Part shown: positions 1 to 10,019 of the stretch, piece by piece
How positions within the stretch are numbered: the stretch's first letter is position 1
How the letters are laid out: each line of letters begins with the position of its first letter
Source of the DNA: Bryopsis sp. KO-2023
Lineage: Eukaryota > Chlorophyta > Ulvophyceae > Bryopsidales > Bryopsidaceae
DNA length: 64,000 nucleotides
Reading direction: 5' to 3'
Assembly: GCA_030272585.1 (NCBI GenBank)
Contig: BSYQ01000001.1
Span: 7,765,001-7,829,000 of the forward strand
Notes under the pieces: generated by a model
The model's input: only the letters and a program-made list of their open reading frames with translations
What the model was told of the DNA's origin: nothing
The model's database searches: none
Made by a program: the position numbers and the translations under genes

Positions 1-3000
1 CCAAAAATTGATTGGATTACGCATAAGGTGACGATCAACAGAGTGGGCAAGCCAGATTTGGTGTTGCAAGGTCATTATGGTGACCATCCAGAAACCAAGA
101 ACTGTGGAAGGAGATTAAACCTCCTATCAGCCAAGCAACTAACAAAGATGATCAAAGCAAATGAGGAGCAACTGTTTGCTCTGTGGATCAAGCCATCAAC
201 TGAACCAAACTCAGATCTACCTGAATGGGAACTGACAACTGAGGGAAAGGACTGTGAGAGTGGAGGGGAGATTGCAATAATGGAATTGCTGAATGGAGAC
301 TTCCAGGGGAAACAACAACAAGAACTGACTGGAACATCACAACATGGGATGGAACTGAATGCCACCCAGAGAAATAAGGAGGTCATGTCACAACCAGATT
401 CGCACCCAGAGTCGAGAAAAGACAAAACAAAGGACGAAGTTGGAAAAGCGAACTCTGGGACAGACTATGACGAGAGTGATGTTACAGTCGACCCAAAACT
501 GCATGGAATGATCGATGACATCCCAGAGGAACTAAGTGGACTGAAGGAGGTGTTACGTCAACATGCAAAGAGATTTCCCGAGGATCTACCAAAGAAGCTA
601 CCTCCTCGCCGCATGCACGATTTCGAAATCACCGAGCAGCCGGATTCCAAACCGGTCTCACGTCCGATCTACAAGCTCAGCCCAAGGGAACTCACGGAAG
701 TGCGCTCACAGCTCGATTACCTGCTGTCGCACAATATGATACGGCCGTCGCACAGTCCGTATGGGGCACCTGTGATTTTCGCGGCGAAATCAGATGGATC
801 GTTGCGCATGTGCATCGATTACCGCATGCTCAACAAACAGACGGTGCGTTCACGATACTCGCTGCCCAGGATGGACGAGATGGCCGACCAGGTGGAGGGA
901 GCGCGGTTCTTTACGAAAATCGACTTACGGAGCGGCTACTGGCAGGTTAGGATTAAGGATGCACATGTGCGGAAATCTGCATTTCGAACCCGCTACGGCC
1001 ATTTTGAATGGCTCGTAATGCCTTTTGGATTCTCGGATGCGCCGGCTTACTTTATGCAGCTTATGAACGACACGCTGCGGCCGTTTCTGGATCGATTCGT
1101 GCTAGTGTTCCTGGATGATGTTTTGATTTTCAGCCGAGATGCAGAATCACATGCCGAGCATGTTCGGCTAGTGCTCGAGAAGCTGCAGGAGCAGAAATTA
1201 TATGCAAAGGCGAGCAAATGCGAGTTCGGAAAGTCTGGCGTGGAGTTCTTAGGAACGTGGATGGAAAAGGATGGCACATATCCGATGGCGAATAAAATTG
1301 ATGCCATTCGATCGTGGCCGCAGCCAGCGAATGTTCATGACATCCGCAGCTTCTTGGGATTATGCTCGTTTTACAGGCGATTCGTGAGGAATTTTTCGGT
1401 GGTGGCTGCCCCATTATCGAACCTCACAAAATCTGGAAAACCCTGGCACTGGGGTCGACTGGAGAAGGATGCGTTCGAAAGATTAAAGATCGCGATGACA
1501 TCTGCGCCAGTTCTGAAGCATTTCGATGATAAGCTGCCGGTGGTGGTGGCGACTGATGCTTCGCAGGAAGGAATTGGAGGGGTGTTGATGCAGCGAGGTG
1601 AATCGGGATTGCATCCCATCGCTTTCGAATCGCATAAATTTACAGAAGCCGAATCGAACTATCCCGTTCATGAGCAGGAATTACTCGCAATTGTGCATTG
1701 TCTGAAGAAATGGCGGACGTATTTGGAAGGTCGTCATTTCACATTGAGGACTGATAATGCAAGCTTGGTCTGGTTGGATTCCCAGAAGGGATTAACTCGA
1801 CGACAGGTGCGATGGACTCAGTTCCTTGCGCCGTTTGATTTTGATACCATACACATTAAAGGGAAAGATAATGTGGTGGCTGACGCCCTCAGTCGATGTC
1901 CCCAACCAAATCGGAGTCATGGATTGGGTCCAGGAGGGGATCAGGGGTCGTCAGCTCACAAAATCAAAAAGGAATCGACCAGCCATGCATCGATGAGGAA
2001 ATCGGAAGCTGAGAATCACGACGACGCATGGAACGCAAAGGCGGAATCAATGCAACATGCGAATTTGGAATGTGGAATCACAGGATTGAATGAAACGACA
2101 AATAAAACACTGCCAAACAATGATTCCAATGTTATGAAGGACAGGGAATCACATGAACTCTCCAAGGTTTCCAAGAAACTGCAGACTGGAGGGGAGCAAG
2201 GGGATGCTACTCCAGATGTTAAGTCACATCAAAAGAAAAAGGATGTGAGATTTCAGACTACTGGGGAAAGTGGTCTTATGGAACCTGAAATCAAAAATGA
2301 AATGCCCAAAGAAAAGGATCCAAACAGGTGGTCTTCAGGAGATGACTCTGATGGAGCTCCTGAGAGTTACAGACCACTGGGCACAAGGCTGGTAAATGAC
2401 GTTGACAGCCTGGGAGGAGAGAGGAGACAGAGTATGGAAAAAGGAGGAGCTAAAACTGAAACTGCAAATGCTCTAACAAGGAGCCAAGTTCAACAGAAAA
2501 CAATTACACCAGAGAAACTGGAAAAGGCACAAGAGAAAGATGCATACTGTGGCAACATAAGGAAACTGCTGAAGAAATCAGATCCAAATGTCTGCAAAGA
2601 ATTTACAATGGATGGAAAGCTGATCAAGAGAAAATCAGGCCAGATTGTGATCCCCACATCAATCAGACAAGATGTTTTGAAGGAGGCACATGACTCTGAT
2701 GTGGCTGGACACAAGGGCAGAGATCGAACACTTGATCTCATCAAAAGATACTATTTCTGGAGGAGAATGGACAAGGATGTGAATGACTACTGTAGAACAT
2801 GTCCGAAGTGTCAGAAGGCGAAATCCGAGGCGAAAGTTCCGGCTGGGAAATTACAGCCAATGCCGATACCAAATCGTCGCTGGGAATCCGTCAGCTTGGA
2901 TCTCATCGTGCAGCTGCCGGAAACTGAAAAAGGAAATACGGCGATTGTGGTTTTCGTCGACCGTTTGAGTAAGATGTCGCACTTTGTGCCGACTGTGACG

Positions 3001-4008
3001 ACCGCGACTGCAAAGGATTTGGCGGAAATATTCTTCAGGGAGGTTTGGCGACATCACGGGATGCCTTCGAATTTGGTGTCCGACCGTGATAGCAGGTTCG
3101 TTTCTGCGTTCTGGCGCCGTTTGATGGAGCTGAGTGGAACCGAGCTGAAGCTGAGTTCCGCGTTTCATCCGCAAACGGACGGACAAACGGAACGCATGAA
3201 TCGCGTTCTGGAGGAAACCCTACGATGCTATGTTGATGCCAGGCGTCGCGATTGGGACGAGAGGCTTCCGGCGGCGGAATTCGCATACAATAACGGTAAA
3301 CACAGCTCGACGGGCCATTCGCCGTTCTATCTCAACACCGGAGAGCATCCATTGGTTCCGCTGGCGTTAATCGGGAAGCGTGAAATCGAAAGTGAGATTC
3401 GAGGAGTGCATGACATTTTGGGGAATATGAGGAACGACCTGGATTCAGCGAAGATGTTGTTGAAGCGAGCACAGGAGAGACAGAAGAGATATGCGGACAA
3501 GTCTCGACGTGAAGAGGAGTTCAAAATCGGCGATAGGGTTTTACTATCGACCGAAAATCTATCGTTCGCTGGAAGTGGAATTTCGCCGAAGCTGGGTCCA
3601 AAGTTTGTAGGACCATTCAAGGTTCTTGCTCGGCTGGGGAAGGTTGCTTACAGACTGGAGTTGCCGGAAACGTGGAACATCCATGACGTCTTTCATGTCG
3701 TCAGGATGCGTCGATACAAAGAATCGGAGGATTTCGTAAGGCCGAATCCAGAGCCGCCAGCACCAGTGACCAACGAAGGACAACTCGAATACGAGGTGGA
3801 AAGAATCCTTGATCACAGGGAGACTCGTCGTGGGAGATCGGTGAAACGACGATATTTGGTTCGCTGGAAGGGATTTGGATCGGAACATGATTCCTGGGAG
3901 CCATGGATTCATTTGACGAACGCAGCAGAAACGGTTTTGGCATACCATCAACTCGTTGGTATCCAGCCTACGAAGGAGGAAGCTGACCTTCGGCGGCTAA
4001 TGCAATGA
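1..4008 (+). CDS. Ty3/gypsy Pol polyprotein (RT-RNase H-integrase-chromodomain), partial
   Basis: The frame is open from base 1 (the annotatable part starts at 28) to the stop at 4006-4008, so it continues a polyprotein begun upstream. Reverse transcriptase spans about 620-1300, with the FLDD active-site motif near 1110. RNase H follows at about 1540-1900 (TDAS motif). A hydrophilic Lys/Glu-rich linker of about 200 residues separates it from the integrase, whose HHCC zinc finger lies near 2690-2820 and whose catalytic core runs to about 3400. A chromodomain (YEVERILDHR then YLVRWKGF) closes the protein at about 3790-3930. In this family chromodomains direct integration to chromatin with particular histone marks. 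The visible portion looks whole. Confidence 0.92.
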   Translation, partial: PKIDWITHKVTINRVGKPDLVLQGHYGDHPETKNCGRRLNLLSAKQLTKMIKANEEQLFALWIKPSTEPNSDLPEWELTTEGKDCESGGEIAIMELLNGDFQGKQQQELTGTSQHGMELNATQRNKEVMSQPDSHPESRKDKTKDEVGKANSGTDYDESDVTVDPKLHGMIDDIPEELSGLKEVLRQHAKRFPEDLPKKLPPRRMHDFEITEQPDSKPVSRPIYKLSPRELTEVRSQLDYLLSHNMIRPSHSPYGAPVIFAAKSDGSLRMCIDYRMLNKQTVRSRYSLPRMDEMADQVEGARFFTKIDLRSGYWQVRIKDAHVRKSAFRTRYGHFEWLVMPFGFSDAPAYFMQLMNDTLRPFLDRFVLVFLDDVLIFSRDAESHAEHVRLVLEKLQEQKLYAKASKCEFGKSGVEFLGTWMEKDGTYPMANKIDAIRSWPQPANVHDIRSFLGLCSFYRRFVRNFSVVAAPLSNLTKSGKPWHWGRLEKDAFERLKIAMTSAPVLKHFDDKLPVVVATDASQEGIGGVLMQRGESGLHPIAFESHKFTEAESNYPVHEQELLAIVHCLKKWRTYLEGRHFTLRTDNASLVWLDSQKGLTRRQVRWTQFLAPFDFDTIHIKGKDNVVADALSRCPQPNRSHGLGPGGDQGSSAHKIKKESTSHASMRKSEAENHDDAWNAKAESMQHANLECGITGLNETTNKTLPNNDSNVMKDRESHELSKVSKKLQTGGEQGDATPDVKSHQKKKDVRFQTTGESGLMEPEIKNEMPKEKDPNRWSSGDDSDGAPESYRPLGTRLVNDVDSLGGERRQSMEKGGAKTETANALTRSQVQQKTITPEKLEKAQEKDAYCGNIRKLLKKSDPNVCKEFTMDGKLIKRKSGQIVIPTSIRQDVLKEAHDSDVAGHKGRDRTLDLIKRYYFWRRMDKDVNDYCRTCPKCQKAKSEAKVPAGKLQPMPIPNRRWESVSLDLIVQLPETEKGNTAIVVFVDRLSKMSHFVPTVTTATAKDLAEIFFREVWRHHGMPSNLVSDRDSRFVSAFWRRLMELSGTELKLSSAFHPQTDGQTERMNRVLEETLRCYVDARRRDWDERLPAAEFAYNNGKHSSTGHSPFYLNTGEHPLVPLALIGKREIESEIRGVHDILGNMRNDLDSAKMLLKRAQERQKRYADKSRREEEFKIGDRVLLSTENLSFAGSGISPKLGPKFVGPFKVLARLGKVAYRLELPETWNIHDVFHVVRMRRYKESEDFVRPNPEPPAPVTNEGQLEYEVERILDHRETRRGRSVKRRYLVRWKGFGSEHDSWEPWIHLTNAAETVLAYHQLVGIQPTKEEADLRRLMQ

Positions 4009-4084
4009 TAAGGTGATGATTGATCGAAATCGGGCGGAAATCGAAATCGCGAGTAATCCACAGTTCGTCGCTAAGTGAGGGGGC

Positions 4085-4930
4085 GGTTACGGGAGAGAGT
4101 GATGAGAATTACCGTCAGGCTGGCGCTTACTGCAGGGTAAGATTCGATTGTCCGAATAGAGATTAATGGAAGTTTGATTTTGAATTTCGATTCTGAATCA
4201 CAAAAGAAAAGGGAAATGAAGTCTGATCTGGAAAAAGGGAAATTGACATTCTTTATTTTTGAATTTTGTGGAGGACTCCCCAGATGGTCAGTTTGGAGGG
4301 GAGTATCTATTGTTTTGACTGTGAATCAGCCTGGGCTTTACTTCTGATTGGTGGAGTATTAGTCTGTTGGCTGTGGTGTTTATTGTTATTGACTGAGTGA
4401 GGATTGAGCCATGGTCTTATGGCTGTATACTTTGCTGACAATGGGAATTGATCTCAGGTGGACTAAGTGACTATGATTTTGAGTGAACCAGGAGTGTTGT
4501 TTGTGGGAACTCGTGATTTCTAGTACTCGGTGGAGAGAGTGAACCTGGGATAGTAGAAAGGGTTAAGTTGATTTGACATTTGACAGTTGGGACAATGATT
4601 GATTACTGTGTTTGAGTTGAGACGTCCGGGTAGAGACATCACGTGCTTGACGGGGGTTTTCAGCCGTGATGTGGAGGGGATTGTAGTCGGACTGGGGGAC
4701 TTAGGTGTACGACCGACTAGGAGAACCCGGATGTGGGTATATTTACTGGAACCGTGTATTTTTGAGGGACCGATTTTGACTTGACAGAACAACGTTGTAA
4801 GAAAACCTGACCTCCACTCACTGACTCACACCACCAAACCTCGCACCCAGAACGACCCGTCACATTTTCCTCTACACGAGATTTCCGTTCTCGATGAGCT
4901 CACCTTAGGACACCCGCGTTATCTTTTAAC
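4085..4930 (+). repeat. probable 3' LTR of the Ty3/gypsy element
   Basis: Non-coding stretch directly after Pol. It begins near a purine-rich run that could be the polypurine tract and has a TATA-like sequence at about 4736-4746. The matching 5' LTR is not in the window, so both ends are estimates. Confidence 0.35.
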
Positions 4931-5148
4931 GGATGTGCCGCCCCAGCCAAACTCAAACATCTGACCATGATCTCAACATTTTTATTTTCATTCATTTTTG
5001 GATGAGGCCAGCCCAGACTCGAACTGGGCTTGGCTGTGTTCCAATTAGCCTCAATCTCTTTCAAGGGACCAGACAAAGTCCCCAAAGCCAAGTAACAAAC
5101 AAATACACAGGAAAAGCGTGCAAACACAGGAAAATATACCCATCAGAT

Positions 5149-7751
5149 TTATTTATTGAACCTACCACCATTGGTTGCATGTTTACCTCCACCCGAGGGA
5201 CCAGTTCCAACACTTGGTGCAATCACAGCCAATCCAGATTGCGATAACCCCTTTCCATCCGCCTGAGTATAAGCTTGAGGGGGGCCTCCACCAGAACTGG
5301 GATTTGGGGGGTGGACTTGTCTGACCGAATCAGATTGGACACCTGCAGCCACAGCAGCACTGCTGGCCATTTTTCCTCCATGGACTCCAGCAGATTTGTT
5401 TTTGCCTGACGCCACCACAGTAGTTTGTCCAAGGAATTTCTTTGGATCGCCATCATTTTTCTGTGGGACAAAAGCAACAGCAACCTTACTCTCCATTCAA
5501 AAATTTCTCCATGTTTCAAAAATACACATATGTTTTTTCTGTTCATCTGGTGAGGGTGGCCGGACATGCACAATATTCCAAAAAAAAATAATAAATGTAC
5601 GTGTGAGTCAGTGTCCGTTTTTAAAGATTTCTGTTGGAGGGAAGGGGCGACTGAAACACAACCATGGATGCACAACTTTTTTCTTTAAGTTATCTTACCT
5701 CTGAATTCCTTCTCCCATCGGCAATGGAAGACTGCTGAACAACAAGCGAAGCACTAGCCTGTACAACACCAACGCTGTTGGAAGAAACTCCGATTTCTCC
5801 TGGTTTGGCACCACCATCGGATGTACTGACTTGCACACCACCATTGCTGGAGGACCCTCCGATTTTTCCCGAAATTGCACCACCATCAAGCGTATTTTTT
5901 TTCACACCATCCAGCGAAGCACTGGCCCGTACAACACCGACGCTGTTTGAAGAACCTCCGATTTGTCCGGATTTGGCACCACCATGGGATGTACTGACTT
6001 GCACAACAGCTCGCTGCACAACACCATTGCTGGAGGACCCTCCGATTTGTCCCGAAGTTGCACCACCATCAAGCGTATTTTTTTTCACACCATCCAGCGA
6101 AGCACTGGCCCGTACAACACCGACGCTGTTGGAAGACCCTCCAATTTGTCCCGAAGTGGCAACACCATCGGGTGTACTGAATTGCGTACCATCTCCAAAT
6201 CCAGTGATATCGGCAGCAAAAACTCCTGCAATCCCATTGTTGAAAAACAGTTTAGAGTCTGACGTACTACACATTGTGAACTGGAATCACATGCTCACGG
6301 AAGTTGCGGTTATGGAAAATGAATGCTACGGATATGCTCCAGTTCCGAATGGAAAATCCCTCAGGGAATGGGGGTCGGGCAATCTGGTTTCTCACTCTGG
6401 AAAAAATTTGTCCATCAGATGGGATTCAAATTAACTAATCACCACAGAATTTAACTCATGGCGGTTAGTTTCAAAAGATATTTGTCTGTACTTTTGTAAT
6501 GGACTGGGTTTTTCACTTCAAAAAAAAAAAGAAAGAAAAATAAATAAATAAATAAATAAAACAATACTAATAGGTCAGTCAGCCAACCTGCTGAATCCTC
6601 ATCGATGCTCGGAAGACCACGTTTCTTCAGTCGAGTTCTTCTGGAGGGCGCCCTTTTTTTGGTTGCCGGATCAGCATCAATGCTCGATTCTGAAATTTAT
6701 ATTCAAGGGCAAGGTTAGTCTGCCATCCATCCATGTGGCGACATCACTTCAAAAAAATTGCATTGCCACATGGATTAGAAAAATCCTTATGCAAATTATA
6801 TATTATTATTATTATTAATGTTTTATTTCTGGGTGGCGGGGGTCTTTCATTGGGGTGGGATTGATTTTCGCCACCCCTAAAAATGGTTGTCCAAAATTAA
6901 ATCCGGCCAAAAACAGATTTGTTTTTTTTTTTCCTGGCTATTTTTTTTATATGTCGAATATTTTTTCTGGTAGTTCAACTTACCTCGGAGATGACTCCAT
7001 AGTCTCTTTTTTCGCATTGATTTTCCTGCAATCCCATTGTTGAAAAACAGTCCAACAGTTTAGAGTTTGATATACAAAAAATTGTGAACTGGAATCACAT
7101 GCTCATGGCAGTTGGGTGATGGAAAATGGATGCTGCAGTTCTGAAAAGATGGGGGTTTCAGCGATCAGGATTACTCGACTTCCAACAAGCACTTCCGCAA
7201 AACAGTGCCATATCAGTACAACTCCATGTGCAACTAAAAAACCCATAAATAAATAAAATAAATTCACCTCGTCACGATTAATGTCGCCACGGATTAATGT
7301 AATTACTGTATTTCGACAAAAAGCACAACTGGCCAAATTTTTTTTTGAATGTACCCGTTATAATTTTATAATTATGAACTGCCAGAATTCCTATCAGGAA
7401 AGTCAGTCTGCAGAATGAACTGGCTAGATAAATTTTACAGTAATCATCAATCAATTTCACTCCAAACACCTTCACCATCCGTTATGATTACGTATCAGCT
7501 TGACGACTGACGACAACTGCGGGAACTGGTTTCGCGACGTGTCGTGGTGCAGGCGAGGGGGCCGTTTTGATCGAGAGTCCAAAAAGTGGGAAGATTGGCG
7601 ACGACGGGGCTTGTTTTCTTTCGACCCCCCCCCCCGCACCCTGCGTCACTATTCGAGATTACGACACTATTCAAGAGTGCGACACTATTCGAGAGTGCGA
7701 CACTATTAGATAAAATACAGTACGTGTACCTTGTTTTTCGCCCGTTTCCAT
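5149..7751 (-). CDS. unrecognised Ser/Gly-repeat protein, paralogue A (five exons)
   Basis: Exons on the minus strand: 7751-7730, 7025-6984, 6689-6588, 6225-5699 and 5490-5149, giving 344 aa. All junctions are GT-AG and in phase, and the same model works in copy B, which is the main support. The protein starts METGEKQ and continues with a strongly basic region (RKKRLW; SRRTRLKKR) that could be a nuclear localisation signal. A central block of alternating repeats of about 33 residues follows, built on SGQIGGSSSNG and SGQIGVSSNSVGVV. The C-terminal exon is Gly/Ser-rich and ends GGRFNK. I recognise no domain. The acceptor of the last exon is weak and may sit two bases further on. It lies head-to-head with the coiled-coil gene at 8031. 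Confidence 0.65.
7545..7727. repeat. insert with 18-bp tandem units inside intron 1 of paralogue A
   Basis: Copy B lacks this stretch. It includes a C-run and about four units of an 18-bp motif containing GTGCGACACTATT (about 7640-7707). It sits just inside the first intron of paralogue A, next to the 5' splice site. Confidence 0.6.
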
Positions 7752-8030
7752 CTTGACGCTCTCTCCTGGATTCACACGCACGCTCCTGTTTGCACACTCA
7801 CGCTCGCTCCTCGAAAATGATTGGGAAATGCAGCGAATCCGTTGGCGGCGAAATTTTCGATTGCCCCCCAAAACGGGAGTCAGACATGGAAGCTGAAAGC
7901 ATTAAAGGTACTGTAAATCGGGAATAACGAGCCTGATAACCGAACAGCCACGTTCTTGAGAGAGGACAAGGGAAAACAGTAAACTTGTAATATAATTTCT
8001 TCGAAGTGATTTTTGATGTATTCCACAAAT
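7752..8030. promoter_or_regulatory. divergent intergenic region between paralogue A and the coiled-coil gene
   Basis: 279 bp separate the start codons of two head-to-head genes. The first 165 bp belong to the duplicated segment and the rest is unique, so shared promoter elements, if any, would come partly from the duplication. Confidence 0.4.
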
Positions 8031-8463
8031 ATGGAAATTCTATCCATAAGATCTGAGTTTCAAAATTCAGACTCCAGAGCGACCACCACCACCACCAGTT
8101 GCACAAACGAAGTGTTGAAGGAGATACATGGAGAGATCAATCAAAAAAACATGGAGGTTTGTCCTGAGTTGTGGAAGAGATGAAGGATGCATCGTTTGAC
8201 GCATTCTTTAGCAATTGAGGATTGTGGAGGGAATCGAGGAGGCAATGACCATGCTGTTTGAGTTAAGAAGATTGGTTCAACTCAAAACCGACCAGAAGAA
8301 AATAGAGGATGATCTGGAAAGGTTCAAGGTAGGGAGAGAAATATGTCCTCGATCAGACTCCGTTTTGAATGGATTTGCTGTCTTCGACTCGTGGAAAAGT
8401 CAGACAACTGGTTAGGAGGATGGCGAAGAGTCGAATGCAAGAACCGATTGCTCAGTGAAATAG
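8031..8463 (+). CDS. small coiled-coil protein, unrecognised (three exons)
   Basis: Model: exons 8031-8156, 8212-8328 and 8416-8463, with introns of 55 and 87 nt, all GT-AG and all phase 0, giving 96 aa. The middle exon is heptad-like and rich in Leu, Ile, Glu and Lys (for example ELRRLVQLKTDQKKIEDDLE), so a coiled coil is likely. The N-terminus has a Thr run and the C-terminus is short and acidic. The size and helical character recall small adaptor subunits of BLOC-like or Mediator-like complexes, but I cannot assign a family. If the second intron is retained, the frame still stays open to a stop at 8415. Because it is short, the model needs transcript support. Confidence 0.4.
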
Positions 8464-8710
8464 GACATTGATGAATGGAGGGCCTATCTGGGGTTGTGTT
8501 TTTGGATTCTTGTTGATACACCTCTCGTCTTAAGTAAAGAGTCAAATGCAGCTCTGTCTATGGTGATAGGTGGCGGGGTTCTGCAAAGTTGCCGAAAAAC
8601 TCTTACAGGTGATCCTTCCTTCTTTCCTTCTACTCTTGACTTCCAGATACACGTTTCCTAGATTTCATCTTTGGGCAATCCCGGTCTGAGGGACAGGCAC
8701 TGGGAAAATA

Positions 8711-9030
8711 TCAGTGCGGCCGTGGGATTCCCTGCAAAAGCTGATTCTCGATTCGATTCGATTTCGACCTCAAGCCTCGCAGCGTTGCACCATCCGGGGT
8801 TGTAAACGATTTGCAGGGCTCACCAGGAAGACATTGAGACTTCCCCAGTTCATTCTGGACGAGGCTAGTAATGGAAGGGTGATTCTTATCAGCATAGCCA
8901 ATTGCCATACTCAAGATTCCCTTGTTTGGGCGAACAAAACTTGACGATGGTTTGCCAGGGTTGCAGTAAAATGTCCAAAGATCTGAGAGGATCGTTTTCA
9001 GAAAATTTCTTATTCCTTTGTTTTCAAATT
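8711..9030 (-). pseudogene. nitroreductase-like C-terminal fragment or last exon
   Basis: The minus strand is open for about 105 codons up to the stop at 8711-8713, with no convincing start. The stretch FVRPNKGILSMAIGYADKNH resembles the C-terminal part of nitroreductase-family flavoproteins, where a GIL-M-IGY-D-HP pattern is common. No upstream exon with the flavin-binding N-terminal half is evident, although a possible short minus-strand exon lies near 9478-9500 (donor CTGCAG/GTAAAT). It may be the last exon of a poorly visible gene or a remnant. The assignment rests on motif resemblance only. Confidence 0.25.
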
Positions 9031-10019
9031 ATTATTTTTAGTTTGCATTTTATTCCCAGAACAAAAAACAATATTTTTCGGAAATCTCTGCCTCCTTTTT
9101 TTGCACCAATTTAGTGAAAAGCTTACCCTTTTATTGTTTCTTGTTTGGTTGGTCGGTTTTTCCTCTTAATCCTAGGTAAAATTTGCTGCTCCTGATATTC
9201 GATATAACCCATACTGCAACCACAATTGTCTTCCCTTTTCCTGAGGTTTTTCTCTGATTTGTGGGGGGTTCATTCTTTTTTCTCTCACTGGATTTTTTTC
9301 CTATTTCTAATTCTTTCTAGCCCTCAGCGCAGTGCTTTCCTTTTTTTTTTGTTTTCAATCATTTTTTCCCTTTGTAGAATTGTGGCAGAAGAACTGTATG
9401 CTTTTTGAGACACGCATAAGCCTCAACCAAGCCAAAAAAAAAAAAATTCAAAACATTCAGGGAGCTATCATTTACCTGCAGCCATGTCAGCCCAAGCCTT
9501 GCCGATCTACACCACAACATTCACACTGAAAAGAAATCTGTGGTTGTCATTTTCTTTCCCATTAGGAATCTTCGGGTAAAATGTCAAGGCCGCCGCATTT
9601 TCTCCACTCTGTTGTAACTGTTTACTTTTGACTTGATGTAAGATGGCGTGTTTTTCTTGTTCAATTCACTGAGAGGTTCAGCAATCAGCATCATGAACTT
9701 GCCATTGTTTTTTTGTTTTTTTTTTGTTTTTTTTTTCCATTTCTGTGTCCAAGAATCAATTCAGACTGCCTCTGAACCACCCCTCTTCACAGAGTGAATG
9801 CAAGCCAAGCACTGGCTGATCATGCCATGTGCAAGACTGAGGGAGCGTTCAGCCTACATCGAAACCAATGCAGTCTCATCTACCCAACTGTGAAATCACG
9901 CAATGATGTGACTTCAAGTTTCTCGTGCAAAAATTGAAGGGGGGGGCCAAATTCTTGTGTTCGCTGCATGGGGACACGACTGCTGTTTTGTGGGTGCTTT
10001 CGATCGGAGCGGACTGCGA
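9031..10019. other. intergenic, T-rich
   Basis: Long T-runs and no supportable gene. The last part is presumably the promoter and leader of the membrane protein that starts at 10020. Confidence 0.5.

Larger units (their letters stand above)
1..4930 (+). mobile_element. Ty3/gypsy chromovirus-type LTR retrotransposon, 5' part outside window
   Basis: The visible part holds, in order, reverse transcriptase, RNase H, integrase and a C-terminal chromodomain, which is the order of the chromovirus branch of Ty3/gypsy. Gag, most of the protease and the 5' LTR lie upstream of the window. The coding part visible here looks whole, suggesting a fairly young insertion, although age cannot be measured without the second LTR. 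After the coding region comes a purine-rich stretch near 4073-4099 and then about 0.8 kb with a TATA-like site near 4738, which fits a 3' LTR. The right boundary is uncertain and lies just before the duplicated segment that starts at 4952. Confidence 0.9.
4952..7916 (-). repeat. duplicated 2.9-kb segment, copy A (inverted relative to copy B)
   Basis: The whole stretch matches, in reverse orientation, 33147-36055. By eye similarity starts abruptly on the left at CTCAAACAT (4952) and ends on the right at GGTACTGTAA (7916). Coding and intron sequence are both conserved, so the copy was made at the DNA level and not from mRNA. I see no terminal inverted repeats and no target-site duplication. Copy A has an extra piece of roughly 190 bp (about 7550-7725) with 18-bp tandem units that copy B lacks, and copy B has one extra 99-bp coding repeat. 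The segment contains one complete gene. Confidence 0.9.

Noticed and set aside
4952-7916. Duplicated segment as a DNA transposon
   Set aside because: No terminal inverted repeats, no target-site duplication and no transposase-like frame; a segmental duplication fits better.
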